From positions 1 to 40,501 of the forward strand of contig CAZMJM010000003.1 of NCBI GenBank assembly GCA_964566875.1: 40,501 bases of DNA. Direction: 5' to 3'. Numbering within the stretch: the stretch's first letter is position 1; each line of letters opens with the position of its first letter. The position numbers and the translations under genes were made by a program. This DNA is from CAZEQH01 sp964566875. GTDB taxonomy: Bacteria; Patescibacteriota; Minisyncoccia; Minisyncoccales; JANBVM01. This document shows, piece by piece, positions 5,932 to 14,454 of the stretch. The notes beneath the pieces were generated by a model, which saw nothing but the letters and a program-made list of their open reading frames with translations, was not told the DNA's origin and did no database searches.

Positions 5932-7950
5932 ATGTCGAGAAAATGGCCTTCTAAAAATCAGTGGCGCCGATTGCTTTCCACTCTTGGAAGGAAAGAGAGG
6001 ATATCTTTCCTTATTCTGGTTTTTTCACTAACCGGTTCTTTTTCCTTCCTGGCAGCCAACTTCTACCTTGACCACACCAAGATAGTGCCGGCTTCAGGCG
6101 GCTTGTATGTGGAGGGCGTAATCGGTTCTCCGAGATTCATTAATCCCGTTTATGCCGACGCTTCGGACATAGACAGGGACATCACTCAACTTATCTTCTC
6201 CGGGCTTTTAAAGTACGACTCTCAAGGGCAGTTGGAACCCGATCTGGCCGAGAGCTACGAAATACTGGAGGGCGGCACGGTATACGAATTCACCTTAAAG
6301 CCTAACCTCGTCTGGGAGGATTCCCATCCCCTGACGGCAGATGACGTGGTATTCACCATTGAAACCATCCAGAATCCGGAAATCAACAGTCCCTTAAGAC
6401 CGCTCTGGCTGGGAGTGGATGTAGAAAAGATATCCGATTCGGTCTTCCAGTTCAGGCTTAAAAATGCCTCTTCCGTCTTTTTGGAAAACTGTACCGTAAA
6501 GATAATTCCCAAACACGTTTGGGAAAACATCTCTCCCAAAAACTTTTCCTTAACATCAAGAAATTTGAAAGACCCCGTCGGCTCGGGCCCTTTCATGATA
6601 AAAAATATCGCCCAGGATACTCAGGGCAACATTATTTCCCTGGAATTAGCTAGAAACCCCCTTTACGCCGGACAGCAGCCGTATCTTTCCAGCGTTTCTT
6701 TCCACTTTTTCGATTCGGAGAGCAGCGTGGTATCTGCCTACCGGGCAGGAGAGGTTGACGGATTTTCGCTAACCTCCCTGGAAAACTTTCCAGGATGCGT
6801 TCTTTCCGCGAATCCCCAGGAGAAGTGCGACCACGGAATAGTCCATTCTCTCGTCATACCCAGATACTTCAGCGTACTCTTTAACCCGGAAAACTCCCAG
6901 GTGCTGGAAGACAAGCAGGTAAGACTGGCTCTGACATACGGAACCGACAAGCAGTCCATACTCGATAATATATTTTCGGGCCAGGGTCGGATAGTGGATT
7001 CTCCCGTACTGCCGGACATCTACGGCTTCAGCAAACCTACCGATTCTTTCCCGTACGATAAAGAGCAGGCAATTAAGATTCTTGAGAACGACGGTTTTCT
7101 GCCAACCGACAGCGGCACCAGGGCAAAGGTAATCACTAAAGAAAGGAGTTTCACCTTCAAGAGCAACCTGACCGTAGGATCTCAGGGAACCGAAGTAACC
7201 GAATTGCAGAAATGTTTGGCCAATCCTCCGGCCGGAGGCGCCGACATATATCCGGAAGGAGAAATAACCGGATATTTCGGAGCTAAGACAAAGGCGGCTG
7301 TAATACGGTTTCAAGAGAAATATGCCGAAGATGTATTAACCCCCTTCGGCCTCGCTAAGGGAACCGGAGAGGTCAAAAGTAAAACAAAGGAAAAACTGAA
7401 CGAGGTGTGTTTTGGAAAACCGGAGGAGACCCTTCCTCTGAGATTCACTCTGGTAACCGTGAACCAGCCCATACTGCTCCAGGTAGCCGACAGTCTGAAG
7501 GAGCAGTGGGGCAAAATCGGCGTAGACGTGGAGGTAGTATCATTTGACATCAACGCTCTGCAGAGGGAAGTCATCAGACAGAGGAATTACGACGCCCTGC
7601 TATTTGGGGAGGTTCTGGGGATGATACCCGATCCCTTCCCCTTCTGGCATTCATCCCAGAAAGGAGAGTTAGGCTTGAACCTGGCCAATTACGAAAACAA
7701 GGAATGCGATAAGCTCCTGGAAGACAACCGGACCGAACTGGCCCCCGAGGAACGGGAAGAAAAGCTGGAAGAATTTCAAAACCTGCTGATAGAAGACTGT
7801 CCGGCGGTCTTTCTCTACAACCCTTATTACCACTATCTGGTATCAGAAAAAATTAAGGGGATAGATACCGCCGTCATAGTCAATCCTTCACAGAGATTAT
7901 CAGGTATGGAGAACTGGTATATTAAGACCAAGAGGGTTCTGGACTATTAA
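5932..7950 (+). CDS. Membrane-anchored peptide/solute-binding protein (SBP_bac_5) with inserted PG-binding domain
   Basis: This 672-residue protein resembles the DppA/OppA substrate-binding family: GGLYVEGVIGSPRFINPVYA, ITQLIFSGLLKYDSQGQLEPDLAESYE, LKPNLVWEDSHPLTADDVVFTIE and the C-terminal NYDALLFGEVLGMIPDPFPFWHSSQ. Residues about 28-48 are one hydrophobic anchor with no lipobox Cys. At residues about 410-495 a peptidoglycan-binding-1-like domain interrupts the fold (LTVGSQGTEVTELQKCL, GEITGYFGAKTKAAVIRFQEKY, GTGEVKSKTKEKLNEVC). A palindrome-encoded NPPAGG insertion sits within that domain. No permease or ATPase gene is adjacent. The frame opens at a TTG (5911), but the ATG at 5932 has an AGGA at suitable distance. 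The next gene begins 1 nt after the stop. Confidence 0.85.
   Translation: MSRKWPSKNQWRRLLSTLGRKERISFLILVFSLTGSFSFLAANFYLDHTKIVPASGGLYVEGVIGSPRFINPVYADASDIDRDITQLIFSGLLKYDSQGQLEPDLAESYEILEGGTVYEFTLKPNLVWEDSHPLTADDVVFTIETIQNPEINSPLRPLWLGVDVEKISDSVFQFRLKNASSVFLENCTVKIIPKHVWENISPKNFSLTSRNLKDPVGSGPFMIKNIAQDTQGNIISLELARNPLYAGQQPYLSSVSFHFFDSESSVVSAYRAGEVDGFSLTSLENFPGCVLSANPQEKCDHGIVHSLVIPRYFSVLFNPENSQVLEDKQVRLALTYGTDKQSILDNIFSGQGRIVDSPVLPDIYGFSKPTDSFPYDKEQAIKILENDGFLPTDSGTRAKVITKERSFTFKSNLTVGSQGTEVTELQKCLANPPAGGADIYPEGEITGYFGAKTKAAVIRFQEKYAEDVLTPFGLAKGTGEVKSKTKEKLNEVCFGKPEETLPLRFTLVTVNQPILLQVADSLKEQWGKIGVDVEVVSFDINALQREVIRQRNYDALLFGEVLGMIPDPFPFWHSSQKGELGLNLANYENKECDKLLEDNRTELAPEEREEKLEEFQNLLIEDCPAVFLYNPYYHYLVSEKIKGIDTAVIVNPSQRLSGMENWYIKTKRVLDY
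7225..7238. repeat. In-frame perfect palindrome encoding Pro-Pro-Ala-Gly-Gly
   Basis: CCTCCGGCCGGAGG is a perfect 14-bp palindrome within the inserted PG-binding domain. With its neighbours it is read AAT CCT CCG GCC GGA GGC, that is Asn-Pro-Pro-Ala-Gly-Gly. This is the same phase and peptide pattern as the palindromes in ssb and recA, with a changed stem. Confidence 0.55.
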
Positions 7951-7951
7951 C

Positions 7952-8563
7952 ATGGAGGACGAGAGGCAAACCGATAATCGGAATAAGGTTAAGGCAGACA
8001 TCAGGACTCTGGAAGATATGAAAGAGGTGGTTTATGACACGAATTGGCTTAAGGAAGCCGGGGATATGGACCTCTATTACATGTATCGGGGAATTGACGA
8101 AAAAGACAATTTAAGGTATGATATCACGGTCATCCCTCCCCGACTCCTGGGAAAGGAATTCGTTAAAACCAAGGGACACTATCACCAGGGAAGTTTCGGG
8201 GAACTCTACATAGTGCTTGAAGGGAGAGCCATCTACCTGCTCCAAAAAATGGAAGGGAGGAAGATTGGCGATGTCTACTACGTGAAGGCCAAGGCCGGGG
8301 ATCACGTCATCATTCCTGCCCATTACGGACACGTTACCATAAACCCCTCGCACCAGGCTCTGAAGATGGCCAACTGGGTTTCTAAAGACTGCGTCTCCGA
8401 CTATAAGGACATGAGCGGGAAAGGAGGAGCCTGCTACTATTTTACACTGTCGGGATGGATAAAAAATAAAAATTACCAAAAGGTTCCAAAATTACGTTCT
8501 AAGAAGCCTGCTAAAAAATTCCCTAAAAATTTAGATTTTCTCTATGGCAAACGAAATAAGTAA
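7952..8563 (+). CDS. pgiA: Cupin-type glucose-6-phosphate isomerase
   Basis: It interconverts glucose-6-phosphate and fructose-6-phosphate using a metal ion bound in a cupin barrel, as in the archaeal-type (PF06560) isomerases rather than the large PGI family. The diagnostic motif is T-x-G-H-x-H-Q-x(4)-E-L-Y at residues about 73-86 (TKGHYHQGSFGELYIVLEG), followed by the second cupin motif VIIPAHYGHVTINP at about 119-132, giving His, His, Glu and His as metal ligands. The 203-residue length fits, with a Lys-rich C-terminal tail. It begins 1 nt after the preceding stop and overlaps galU by 20 nt, so it is surely co-transcribed with the nucleotide-sugar genes. Confidence 0.92.
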   Translation: MEDERQTDNRNKVKADIRTLEDMKEVVYDTNWLKEAGDMDLYYMYRGIDEKDNLRYDITVIPPRLLGKEFVKTKGHYHQGSFGELYIVLEGRAIYLLQKMEGRKIGDVYYVKAKAGDHVIIPAHYGHVTINPSHQALKMANWVSKDCVSDYKDMSGKGGACYYFTLSGWIKNKNYQKVPKLRSKKPAKKFPKNLDFLYGKRNK

Positions 8564-9425
8564 AGTGGTAATCCCGGCCGCCGGCTGGGGAACCAGGTTC
8601 CTGCCCGCCACAAAGGCCATGCCCAAGGAAATGCTCCCGGTGGTGGACAAGCCCGTAATCCAATATGTGGTCGAGGAAGCGGTATCTTCCGGAATAAAAG
8701 ACATAATATTGATAACCGGCTGGCAGAAAAGGGCCATAGAAGACCATTTTGACAGGTCGCTGGAGCTGGAGAAACACCTGAAGAAGCAGGGCAAGGAAAA
8801 AAGGTTAAAAATCATAAAAGACATAGCCGAGCTTGCCAATTTTATCTACATAAGGCAAAAAGGAGAACTCTATGGAAACGCCCTTCCTATACTGGCCGCC
8901 AAGCCCGTGGTAGGAAAAGAACCCTTTGCGGTAATGTGGGGAGATGAATTTATTATGGCAAAGCCTCCCCGCCTTTCTCAGATGATAAAGGCCTACCAGA
9001 AACACCCGGGGATAATGATTTCAGGGGTAAGGATAGAAAGCAAAGACCAGCTATCCCGCTATGGAATAGCCGACGTGGATAAGGTTGGAGACGGGGTCTT
9101 TAAGATAAAGAGTATCGTTGAAAAACCGATGCCGGAAGAAGCCCCTTCAAACCTTGCCACTCATGGGGCATATATACTGCCCCCTGAGATATTCAAGGTG
9201 ATTGAGTCCCTGAAGCCCAGCAAGGGGGGAGAAATCTGGCTGGTTGACGCCATCAATAAGCTCAACAAGAAAGGGGTTCCCGTATATGCCTGCGAGATAA
9301 AAAACAGCAGATATTATGATACGGGCAACAAATTAGAGTATCTCAAGACGGTTATTGAATTTGCCCTATCAAGACCGGAATTTTCTAAAGACCTTAAAAA
9401 ATACATTAAAGAATTGGGATTATGA
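8544..9425 (+). CDS. galU: UTP--glucose-1-phosphate uridylyltransferase
   Basis: GalU makes UDP-glucose from glucose-1-phosphate and UTP for polysaccharide and glycolipid synthesis. The 293-residue protein opens with VVIPAAGWGTRFLPATKAMP, which contains the nucleotide-binding G-x-G-T-R motif and the catalytic Lys region (KEMLPVVDKPVIQYVVEEA). Later hallmarks are FAVMWGDEFI, IVEKPMPEEAPSNLATHGAY and GGEIWLVDAI. Length and motif order match the GalU family. It overlaps the isomerase upstream by 20 nt and the next nucleotidyltransferase by 4 nt (ATGA), indicating translational coupling. Confidence 0.96.
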   Translation: MANEISKVVIPAAGWGTRFLPATKAMPKEMLPVVDKPVIQYVVEEAVSSGIKDIILITGWQKRAIEDHFDRSLELEKHLKKQGKEKRLKIIKDIAELANFIYIRQKGELYGNALPILAAKPVVGKEPFAVMWGDEFIMAKPPRLSQMIKAYQKHPGIMISGVRIESKDQLSRYGIADVDKVGDGVFKIKSIVEKPMPEEAPSNLATHGAYILPPEIFKVIESLKPSKGGEIWLVDAINKLNKKGVPVYACEIKNSRYYDTGNKLEYLKTVIEFALSRPEFSKDLKKYIKELGL

Positions 9426-10117
9426 AGGGATTCATTCTAGCGGCCGGGGAAGGAACAAGGCTTTATCCCTTAACTCTGGAAATACCCAAACCGCTTTTAC
9501 CGGTCGGAAAGATACCGGTTATCACATATCTGGTGGACCTCTATCTCAAAAACGGGATTTCCGACATTAAAATCAATGTACAAAAGAAACATCTGGAAGA
9601 CTTTTATAAATGGAAGGCCACCTACTTTCCCAAAGAGAGCATAGAATTCATTGTAGAGGCAAAACCCTCCGGAACCTTCACTCCCCTGGCAAAAAAAACT
9701 AAACCTAAATGGTTTTCAGAAACCATAGTGGTGTCAAACGGAGACGAATTAAAAGAGGTTAATTTGAGACGGATAATCAAATGGCACAAGAATAAAGGAG
9801 CCCTCGTCACCATAGGGCTCACCAGGGTCGGCGACTCCAGGGCTTACGGCTCGGTTAAAATGAAGGGGGATAAAATCATCAAGTTTAGCGAAAAGTCCCA
9901 GGAGCCCTTCTCTTCCTATATTAATTCCGGCCTCTACGTTATGGAACCGGGGGTGAGAAAATATTTCCCGGTAAAAAAGAGATTCGCCATGCTGGAAACC
10001 GACCTCTTCCCCAGGCTGGCCAAGGAAGGCAAATTGTTCGGGTATAAGTGGAAAGGTAAATGGCAGGACGTAGGCACATGGGAAAGATGGGAGGAAGCGA
10101 TAAAAAACTGGAATTAG
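9422..10117 (+). CDS. Sugar-1-phosphate nucleotidyltransferase (NTP_transferase family)
   Basis: This 231-residue enzyme is predicted to join a sugar-1-phosphate to a nucleoside triphosphate. It has the N-terminal signature GFILAAGEGTRLYPLTLEIPKPLLPVGKIPV (residues about 3-33, G-x-G-T-R-L-x-P-L-T and the P-K-P-L-L-P loop), SNGDEL in place of the usual metal-binding G-D, the substrate segment YINSGLYVMEP and the closing KWQDVGTWERWEEA. It has only the catalytic domain and no left-handed beta-helix. Mannose-1-phosphate guanylyltransferase, glucose-1-phosphate thymidylyltransferase and GlmU-N-like activities are all possible. It overlaps galU by 4 nt, and the tRNA-Leu gene begins 12 nt after its stop. 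Confidence 0.88.
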   Translation: MKGFILAAGEGTRLYPLTLEIPKPLLPVGKIPVITYLVDLYLKNGISDIKINVQKKHLEDFYKWKATYFPKESIEFIVEAKPSGTFTPLAKKTKPKWFSETIVVSNGDELKEVNLRRIIKWHKNKGALVTIGLTRVGDSRAYGSVKMKGDKIIKFSEKSQEPFSSYINSGLYVMEPGVRKYFPVKKRFAMLETDLFPRLAKEGKLFGYKWKGKWQDVGTWERWEEAIKNWN

Positions 10118-10129
10118 AATTTAAAAAAC

Positions 10130-10213
10130 GCCCTCGTGGTGGAATTGGCAGACACCTTGGCCTCAGGCGTCAAGGACCGCAAGGTCGTGCAGGTTCAACT
10201 CCTGTCGAGGGCA
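10130..10213 (+). tRNA. tRNA-Leu (anticodon CAG)
   Basis: This is an 84-nt class II tRNA. The acceptor stem GCCCTCG (10130-10136) pairs fully with CGAGGGC (10206-10212); the discriminator base is A (10213). The D arm contains GAATTGGCAGA. The anticodon stem TTGGC/GTCAA encloses loop CTCAGGC, giving anticodon CAG, with a long variable arm GACC-GCAA-GGTC and T loop TTCAACT. The bases after the discriminator are CCT, so the terminal CCA is not fully encoded and must be added by the CCA enzyme. It sits right behind the nucleotidyltransferase gene and may be processed from the same transcript. Confidence 0.97.
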
Positions 10214-10294
10214 CCTAGTTAATAATCCTCAGGTTGTTCCCGCGAGCGAGCCTGATTCTCTCTCCCTGAAACAACTTTAATTTTGTTAAAACTT

Positions 10295-12010
10295 ATGGCT
10301 AAAAAAAGAAAAACGAGCGGAAAAGACGATAGAAAAAAAGACAAATACCTGCGCCTCATTCCCTTGGGAGGATTGGGCGAAGTGGGACGTAACATGACCC
10401 TGTTGGAATACGACAGGAAAATTCTTATCATAGATGTGGGTTTCCGCATGCCCGAGGAAGATACTCCCGGCGTAGATTTCATCATCCCCAATACCGATTA
10501 TCTGAATAAGAGGAAAAAGGATATCGTGGGAGTGGTATTCACCCACGGGCACTATGACCACATCGGTGCCTTACCCTACGTGATGGATAAAATCTATAAG
10601 AAGAACCTTAAGCTATTCGCCAGTCCCCTTACCAAGGGAATTATTTTAAAGCGCCAAGATGATTTTCCCAGAGAACCAAAGATCAATGTTAAGGAGGTTA
10701 AAGACGGCTCCCGCGTCAAGCTTAATCCCTTCACGGTAGAATTTTTCAGGCAGAACCACAACATTCCCGACAACCTCGGCCTAGTTATCGAAACGCCGGT
10801 GGGGAGAATAATCCACACTTCGGATTTTAAGTTCGATAAAAACCCGGTTAACGACCTGCCCACCGATTTCGGCAAAATACAAAGATTGGGAGACAGAGGC
10901 ATTTTGTTGATGATGAGTGATTCCACGGGGGCGGAGGAAGAAGGGCATTCCCTTTCCGAAGCGGAGATTGCCGCCAACCTGGAAAAAATATTTGAGAAGG
11001 CCGATGGAAGAATCATCGCCGCTACCTTCTCTTCCCTCATCAACAGGATACAACAGATGATAACGCTGTCCGAACAATATAATAGAAAGGTCTGCGTAGA
11101 GGGATATTCCATGAAAACCAATATAGAGATTTCCAAAAAATTAGGATATATCAAGGCCAAAAAAGACACCTTTATCAGGACCAAAGAGATGAAGAACTAT
11201 CCGGATAACAGGATTACCGTACTCTGCACCGGAGCCCAGGGCGAGGAAGAGGCCGCCCTTATGAGAATAGTAACCAAGGAGCACTCCCTAATTCGTCTCC
11301 AGAAGAAAGACACGGTCATCTTCTCTTCTTCGGTCATACCGGGCAACGAAAGATCCGTTCAGTTTATGAAGGACGAAATACTCCTCCAGGGGGCCGAGGT
11401 CTATCATTATAAGATGATGGACATCCACGCCGGAGGACACGGCAAAAGAAAAGACCTGGAAAAGATGATTAAACTGATAAGGCCAAAGTTCTTTTTACCC
11501 ATCCATGGTCAACATTCCATGCTCTTCGCCCATGCGGCCCTGGCTCGCAAAAACGGAATCCCGGAGAAGAATATCGTGGTAGCAGAAAACGGCCAGGTTA
11601 TAAAAATGGACGAGAAAAGAATCTTTATCTCCAAGGAAGAAGTGCCCGCCAACTTCATCATGGTAGACGGGCTGGGAGTGGGAGATGTGGGAGAGGTGGT
11701 ACTGCGCGACAGGAAAGTATTGGCCGATGATGGAATCTTCGTCATCATCGCCGTAGTAGACAAAAAAACCGGAAGGGTAAGGGGATCCCCCGACATTATC
11801 TCCAGGGGGTTCGTCTATCTCAGGGAATCAAAGGAACTCCTCCAGGAAGCCAGGAAGAAGGTGATAGTCATCGTCAACAAGGCAACGGGCAGCGGAGGAG
11901 CGGTTAACTGGAGCTACGTGAAAAAAGAAATAAGAAGCAACATAGGCCAGTTTCTGTTTTCCAAAACGGAGAGGCGCCCCATGATACTGCCGGTGCTGAT
12001 AGAGGTGTAG
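10295..12010 (+). CDS. rnj: Ribonuclease J
   Basis: RNase J is a metallo-beta-lactamase-fold enzyme with 5'-3' exonuclease and endonuclease activity in mRNA decay and rRNA maturation. The 571-residue protein has a Lys-rich N-terminus, then LIPLGGLGEVGRNMTLLEYD, the zinc site HGHYDHIG (His84 to His89; most relatives have HGHEDHIG), HTSDFKFD, MSDSTGAE, the beta-CASP motif region ATFSSLINRIQQ, CTGAQGEEEAAL, the HAGGHGKRKDL motif and FLPIHGQHSML. The C-terminal domain ends LPVLIEV. The start is the ATG at 10295; an in-frame TTG lies 12 nt upstream. Co-transcription with the preceding tRNA and sugar genes is possible, and I see no strong promoter of its own. Confidence 0.95.
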   Translation: MAKKRKTSGKDDRKKDKYLRLIPLGGLGEVGRNMTLLEYDRKILIIDVGFRMPEEDTPGVDFIIPNTDYLNKRKKDIVGVVFTHGHYDHIGALPYVMDKIYKKNLKLFASPLTKGIILKRQDDFPREPKINVKEVKDGSRVKLNPFTVEFFRQNHNIPDNLGLVIETPVGRIIHTSDFKFDKNPVNDLPTDFGKIQRLGDRGILLMMSDSTGAEEEGHSLSEAEIAANLEKIFEKADGRIIAATFSSLINRIQQMITLSEQYNRKVCVEGYSMKTNIEISKKLGYIKAKKDTFIRTKEMKNYPDNRITVLCTGAQGEEEAALMRIVTKEHSLIRLQKKDTVIFSSSVIPGNERSVQFMKDEILLQGAEVYHYKMMDIHAGGHGKRKDLEKMIKLIRPKFFLPIHGQHSMLFAHAALARKNGIPEKNIVVAENGQVIKMDEKRIFISKEEVPANFIMVDGLGVGDVGEVVLRDRKVLADDGIFVIIAVVDKKTGRVRGSPDIISRGFVYLRESKELLQEARKKVIVIVNKATGSGGAVNWSYVKKEIRSNIGQFLFSKTERRPMILPVLIEV

Positions 12011-12016
12011 GCAGAA

Positions 12017-12045
12017 TAGACGCCTAATTTCATTAATGATATATT
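12017..12045 (+). promoter_or_regulatory. Candidate trpS promoter, near-leaderless
   Basis: TAGACG (12017-12022, 4 of 6 to consensus), a 17-nt spacer and TATATT (12040-12045) are followed 9 nt later by the trpS ATG. The leader would be no more than a few bases long, in line with uvrA, uvrC and ychF. No Shine-Dalgarno sequence is seen. Confidence 0.5.
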
Positions 12046-12054
12046 GAATAAATC

Positions 12055-13032
12055 ATGCGCATCTTCAGCGGCATCAGGCCGACGGGCGAACTTCATATAG
12101 GGAACTACCTGGGCGCCATCAAGCAATGGATAGAACTTCAGAATGAGAATGAATGCCTCTTTTGCGTAGTCGACCTGCATGCCATCACCACTCCTTATCA
12201 GAAAAAAGAGCTCCAATATAATATCATGGACATCGCCACCAGCTACCTGGCCGCCGGCTTGAATCCGGAAAAAGCCACCATTTTCGTCCAATCCGACGTT
12301 AAAGAACACGCCGAACTGGCCTGGCTGTTGGGCACCATCACGCCGTTAGGGGAACTGCAGCGGATGACCCAGTTCAAGGAAAAGTCCAGAAAGCACCCGG
12401 AATACATAAACGCCGGTCTCTTAAACTACCCTGTCCTGATGGCATCCGACATCCTTCTCTATAAGACGGAGGCCGTTCCCGTGGGAGAAGATCAGAAACA
12501 ACACGTGGAACTGACCCGGACTATCGCCCGCCGCTTCAACAAAAAATTCGGGAAGGTTTTCGTGCTGCCGCAATCCCTCATCTCCAAGACGGGAGCCAGG
12601 ATAATGTCACTGCAGGGACCGGAAAGCAAGATGTCTAAAACCGGTAATCCGGCGGGCTGCATCAATCTGTTTGATGATCCAAAGAATATAAGGAAAAAAG
12701 TGATGTCGGCGGTAACAGATACCGGCAAAGAGATAGTTTATCAGCCAGACAAAAAGCCCGGCATCTCCAATCTCCTGACCATCTATTCACTTTTCTCCGG
12801 AATCTCCTTAAAGGAATTGGAGAAGAAATTTAAGGGAAAAGGGTACTCTGCATTCAAGAAGGAGCTGGCGGAGCTCGTTGTTTCCGCCCTGGAACCCATC
12901 CAACAAAAAAGAAAAGAACTTCTCACCAGAGAAGTCTACGTCAGGGAAATTCTTAAAGCGGGAGGCAGAAAGGCGGCCATGAAAGCCACCTCGACCATGC
13001 AGGAAGTTAAGGAAAGGATGGGGTTACTTTAA
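12055..13032 (+). CDS. trpS: Tryptophanyl-tRNA synthetase
   Basis: This class I aminoacyl-tRNA synthetase charges tRNA-Trp. The 325-residue protein has normal bacterial TrpRS length. It begins MRIFSGIRPTGELHIGNYLG, in which HIGN (residues 14-17) is the first class I signature; KMSKT near residue 193 (GPESKMSKTGNPAG) is the second. YPVLMASDILLYKTEAVPVGEDQKQHVELTR is the conserved segment lining the tryptophan pocket. Its last 9 nt overlap the end of the convergent phosphohexomutase gene on the other strand. It is likely transcribed from its own near-leaderless promoter. Confidence 0.97.
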   Translation: MRIFSGIRPTGELHIGNYLGAIKQWIELQNENECLFCVVDLHAITTPYQKKELQYNIMDIATSYLAAGLNPEKATIFVQSDVKEHAELAWLLGTITPLGELQRMTQFKEKSRKHPEYINAGLLNYPVLMASDILLYKTEAVPVGEDQKQHVELTRTIARRFNKKFGKVFVLPQSLISKTGARIMSLQGPESKMSKTGNPAGCINLFDDPKNIRKKVMSAVTDTGKEIVYQPDKKPGISNLLTIYSLFSGISLKELEKKFKGKGYSAFKKELAELVVSALEPIQQKRKELLTREVYVREILKAGGRKAAMKATSTMQEVKERMGLL

Positions 13033-14406
13033 CTCTCCGTACCGTTCAATAAAGGAGATAATCTCACCCAGCTTTTCCTTTAAAAGCCTCTCATTTTTAG
13101 CTTCAGCCATCAACCTCACCACGGGTTCTGTATTGGACGGCCTGAGGTTGAACCACCAATCGGAAAAATTTATCTTCAAGCCGTCAATCTTAGAAACCTT
13201 ACCCTGCCCGGAAAATTTATCCTCAAGGTCTGCCAAGACCTTTTTTTTGTCCTGAACCTTAAAATTAATCTCTTCTGAGTGACAATATTTCTGCAGGGGC
13301 CGTATCAGTTCAGATAAGGTTTTCTTCTCTTTTGACATCTCCTTCAATATTGAGAATATCACCAGAAACGGACATTCGCAGAAAAAGTGGGATTTGGCAT
13401 AATAATGACCGGAAAATTCTCCGGCAAAATCAACGCCCTCCTTTCTCATCTTTTCTTTTATAAGAGAATGCCCGCGGGTGCAGTCTAGATAAACGCCGCC
13501 TAATCCCTCTACCGTCTCCCTGACGATATTGCTTGAGGTGATATCGGCCATTATTTTAATCTTGGCTCTTTTTAGCATAATCTCAGCCGTCAGGGCAGTA
13601 ATGATGTCACCGGTTACAATTTCGCCCTTTTCCGTAATGAAGACTATGCGGTCTCCATCGCCGTCAAAAGCCATGCCCAAGTCGGCTTTTTTGGCTACGA
13701 CCTCCTCCTTTAAAGACTGCAGGTTATCAGCCTTTAAGGGGTCGGGATTGTGATTAGGAAAAGAACCGTCCAGCTCCTTGAAGATATGGTCGATCTTAAA
13801 TGGGGCCCTCTTGAAGATATCATGGATGATTGTGCCTGAAACGCTGTTTGCAGTATCAATTACTATGTTAAAGGACCGGAAATCTTCGGGGCGAAAATCG
13901 CGCCAGTTAAATTCTATATAGTCCTTGGCCGCCTCTTTTTTTACAATCTTACCTTCCCCGTTCTCCCGGGACTTCTGGGTTAATATTATCTTCTTGATTT
14001 CCGGCAGCCCGGAATTACCGCTTATCGGAATCGCCCCTTTCCTGACCATTTTGAAGCCATTGTATTCCGGAGGGTTATGAGAGCTGGTAATAATCACCCC
14101 TCCCTCAAAGCCGTAAAAAGCCACGGCAAAATAGAACATGGGAGTGGGAGCAAGGCCGATATCAACAACGTCTCCCCCCGAGGCAATGATACCCTTCTTC
14201 AAGCTGTCAGAAAGCGAAGGAGAAGAAATTCGGTTATCCTGAGCCACGACAACCCTTGTTCTCTGATTTTTATCGCTCTTACTGCTCTCCTTAAGGAATT
14301 TAATAAAGGCGCATCCCGTCTGAAAGGCTAATGATTCATCTAAAACCTCACCATAAATACCCCTTACGTCGTATGCCTTAAAGATGCTGTTCAGGTCTTT
14401 TTTCAT
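13024..14406 (-). CDS. manB: Phosphomannomutase/phosphoglucomutase
   Basis: This alpha-D-phosphohexomutase is expected to interconvert hexose-6- and hexose-1-phosphates (mannose or glucose). The 460-residue protein contains FKAYDVRGIYGE at the start, the phosphoserine loop TSSHNPPEYNGFKM (residues about 107-120), the Mg-binding MAFDGDGDRIVF (about 245-256), GEFSGHYY for sugar recognition and the phosphate-binding RPSNTEPVVRLMAEA near the C-terminus. These are the four conserved motifs in order. Together with the cupin isomerase and GalU it would supply glucose-1-phosphate. The frame opens 12 codons earlier, but the ATG at 14406 starts the conserved sequence and has TAAAAT 7 nt upstream. The gene end overlaps trpS convergently. 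Mannose versus glucose preference cannot be decided by eye. Confidence 0.93.
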   Translation of the reverse strand: MKKDLNSIFKAYDVRGIYGEVLDESLAFQTGCAFIKFLKESSKSDKNQRTRVVVAQDNRISSPSLSDSLKKGIIASGGDVVDIGLAPTPMFYFAVAFYGFEGGVIITSSHNPPEYNGFKMVRKGAIPISGNSGLPEIKKIILTQKSRENGEGKIVKKEAAKDYIEFNWRDFRPEDFRSFNIVIDTANSVSGTIIHDIFKRAPFKIDHIFKELDGSFPNHNPDPLKADNLQSLKEEVVAKKADLGMAFDGDGDRIVFITEKGEIVTGDIITALTAEIMLKRAKIKIMADITSSNIVRETVEGLGGVYLDCTRGHSLIKEKMRKEGVDFAGEFSGHYYAKSHFFCECPFLVIFSILKEMSKEKKTLSELIRPLQKYCHSEEINFKVQDKKKVLADLEDKFSGQGKVSKIDGLKINFSDWWFNLRPSNTEPVVRLMAEAKNERLLKEKLGEIISFIERYGELK

Positions 14407-14413
14407 ATACTTT

Positions 14414-14419
14414 ATTTTA
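14414..14419 (-). promoter_or_regulatory. Candidate -10 box of the phosphohexomutase gene
   Basis: The minus strand has TAAAAT exactly 7 nt before the ATG at 14406, the same spacing as at uvrA and uvrC. No good -35 hexamer is found 16-18 nt upstream, so this is a weaker call. Confidence 0.4.
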
Positions 14420-14454
14420 TCATCTTGGAGGCTGAAAATCACCCCGACAATGAA

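Noticed and set aside
10214..10216. Encoded CCA end of tRNA-Leu
   Set aside because: The bases are CCT, so the CCA must be added after transcription.
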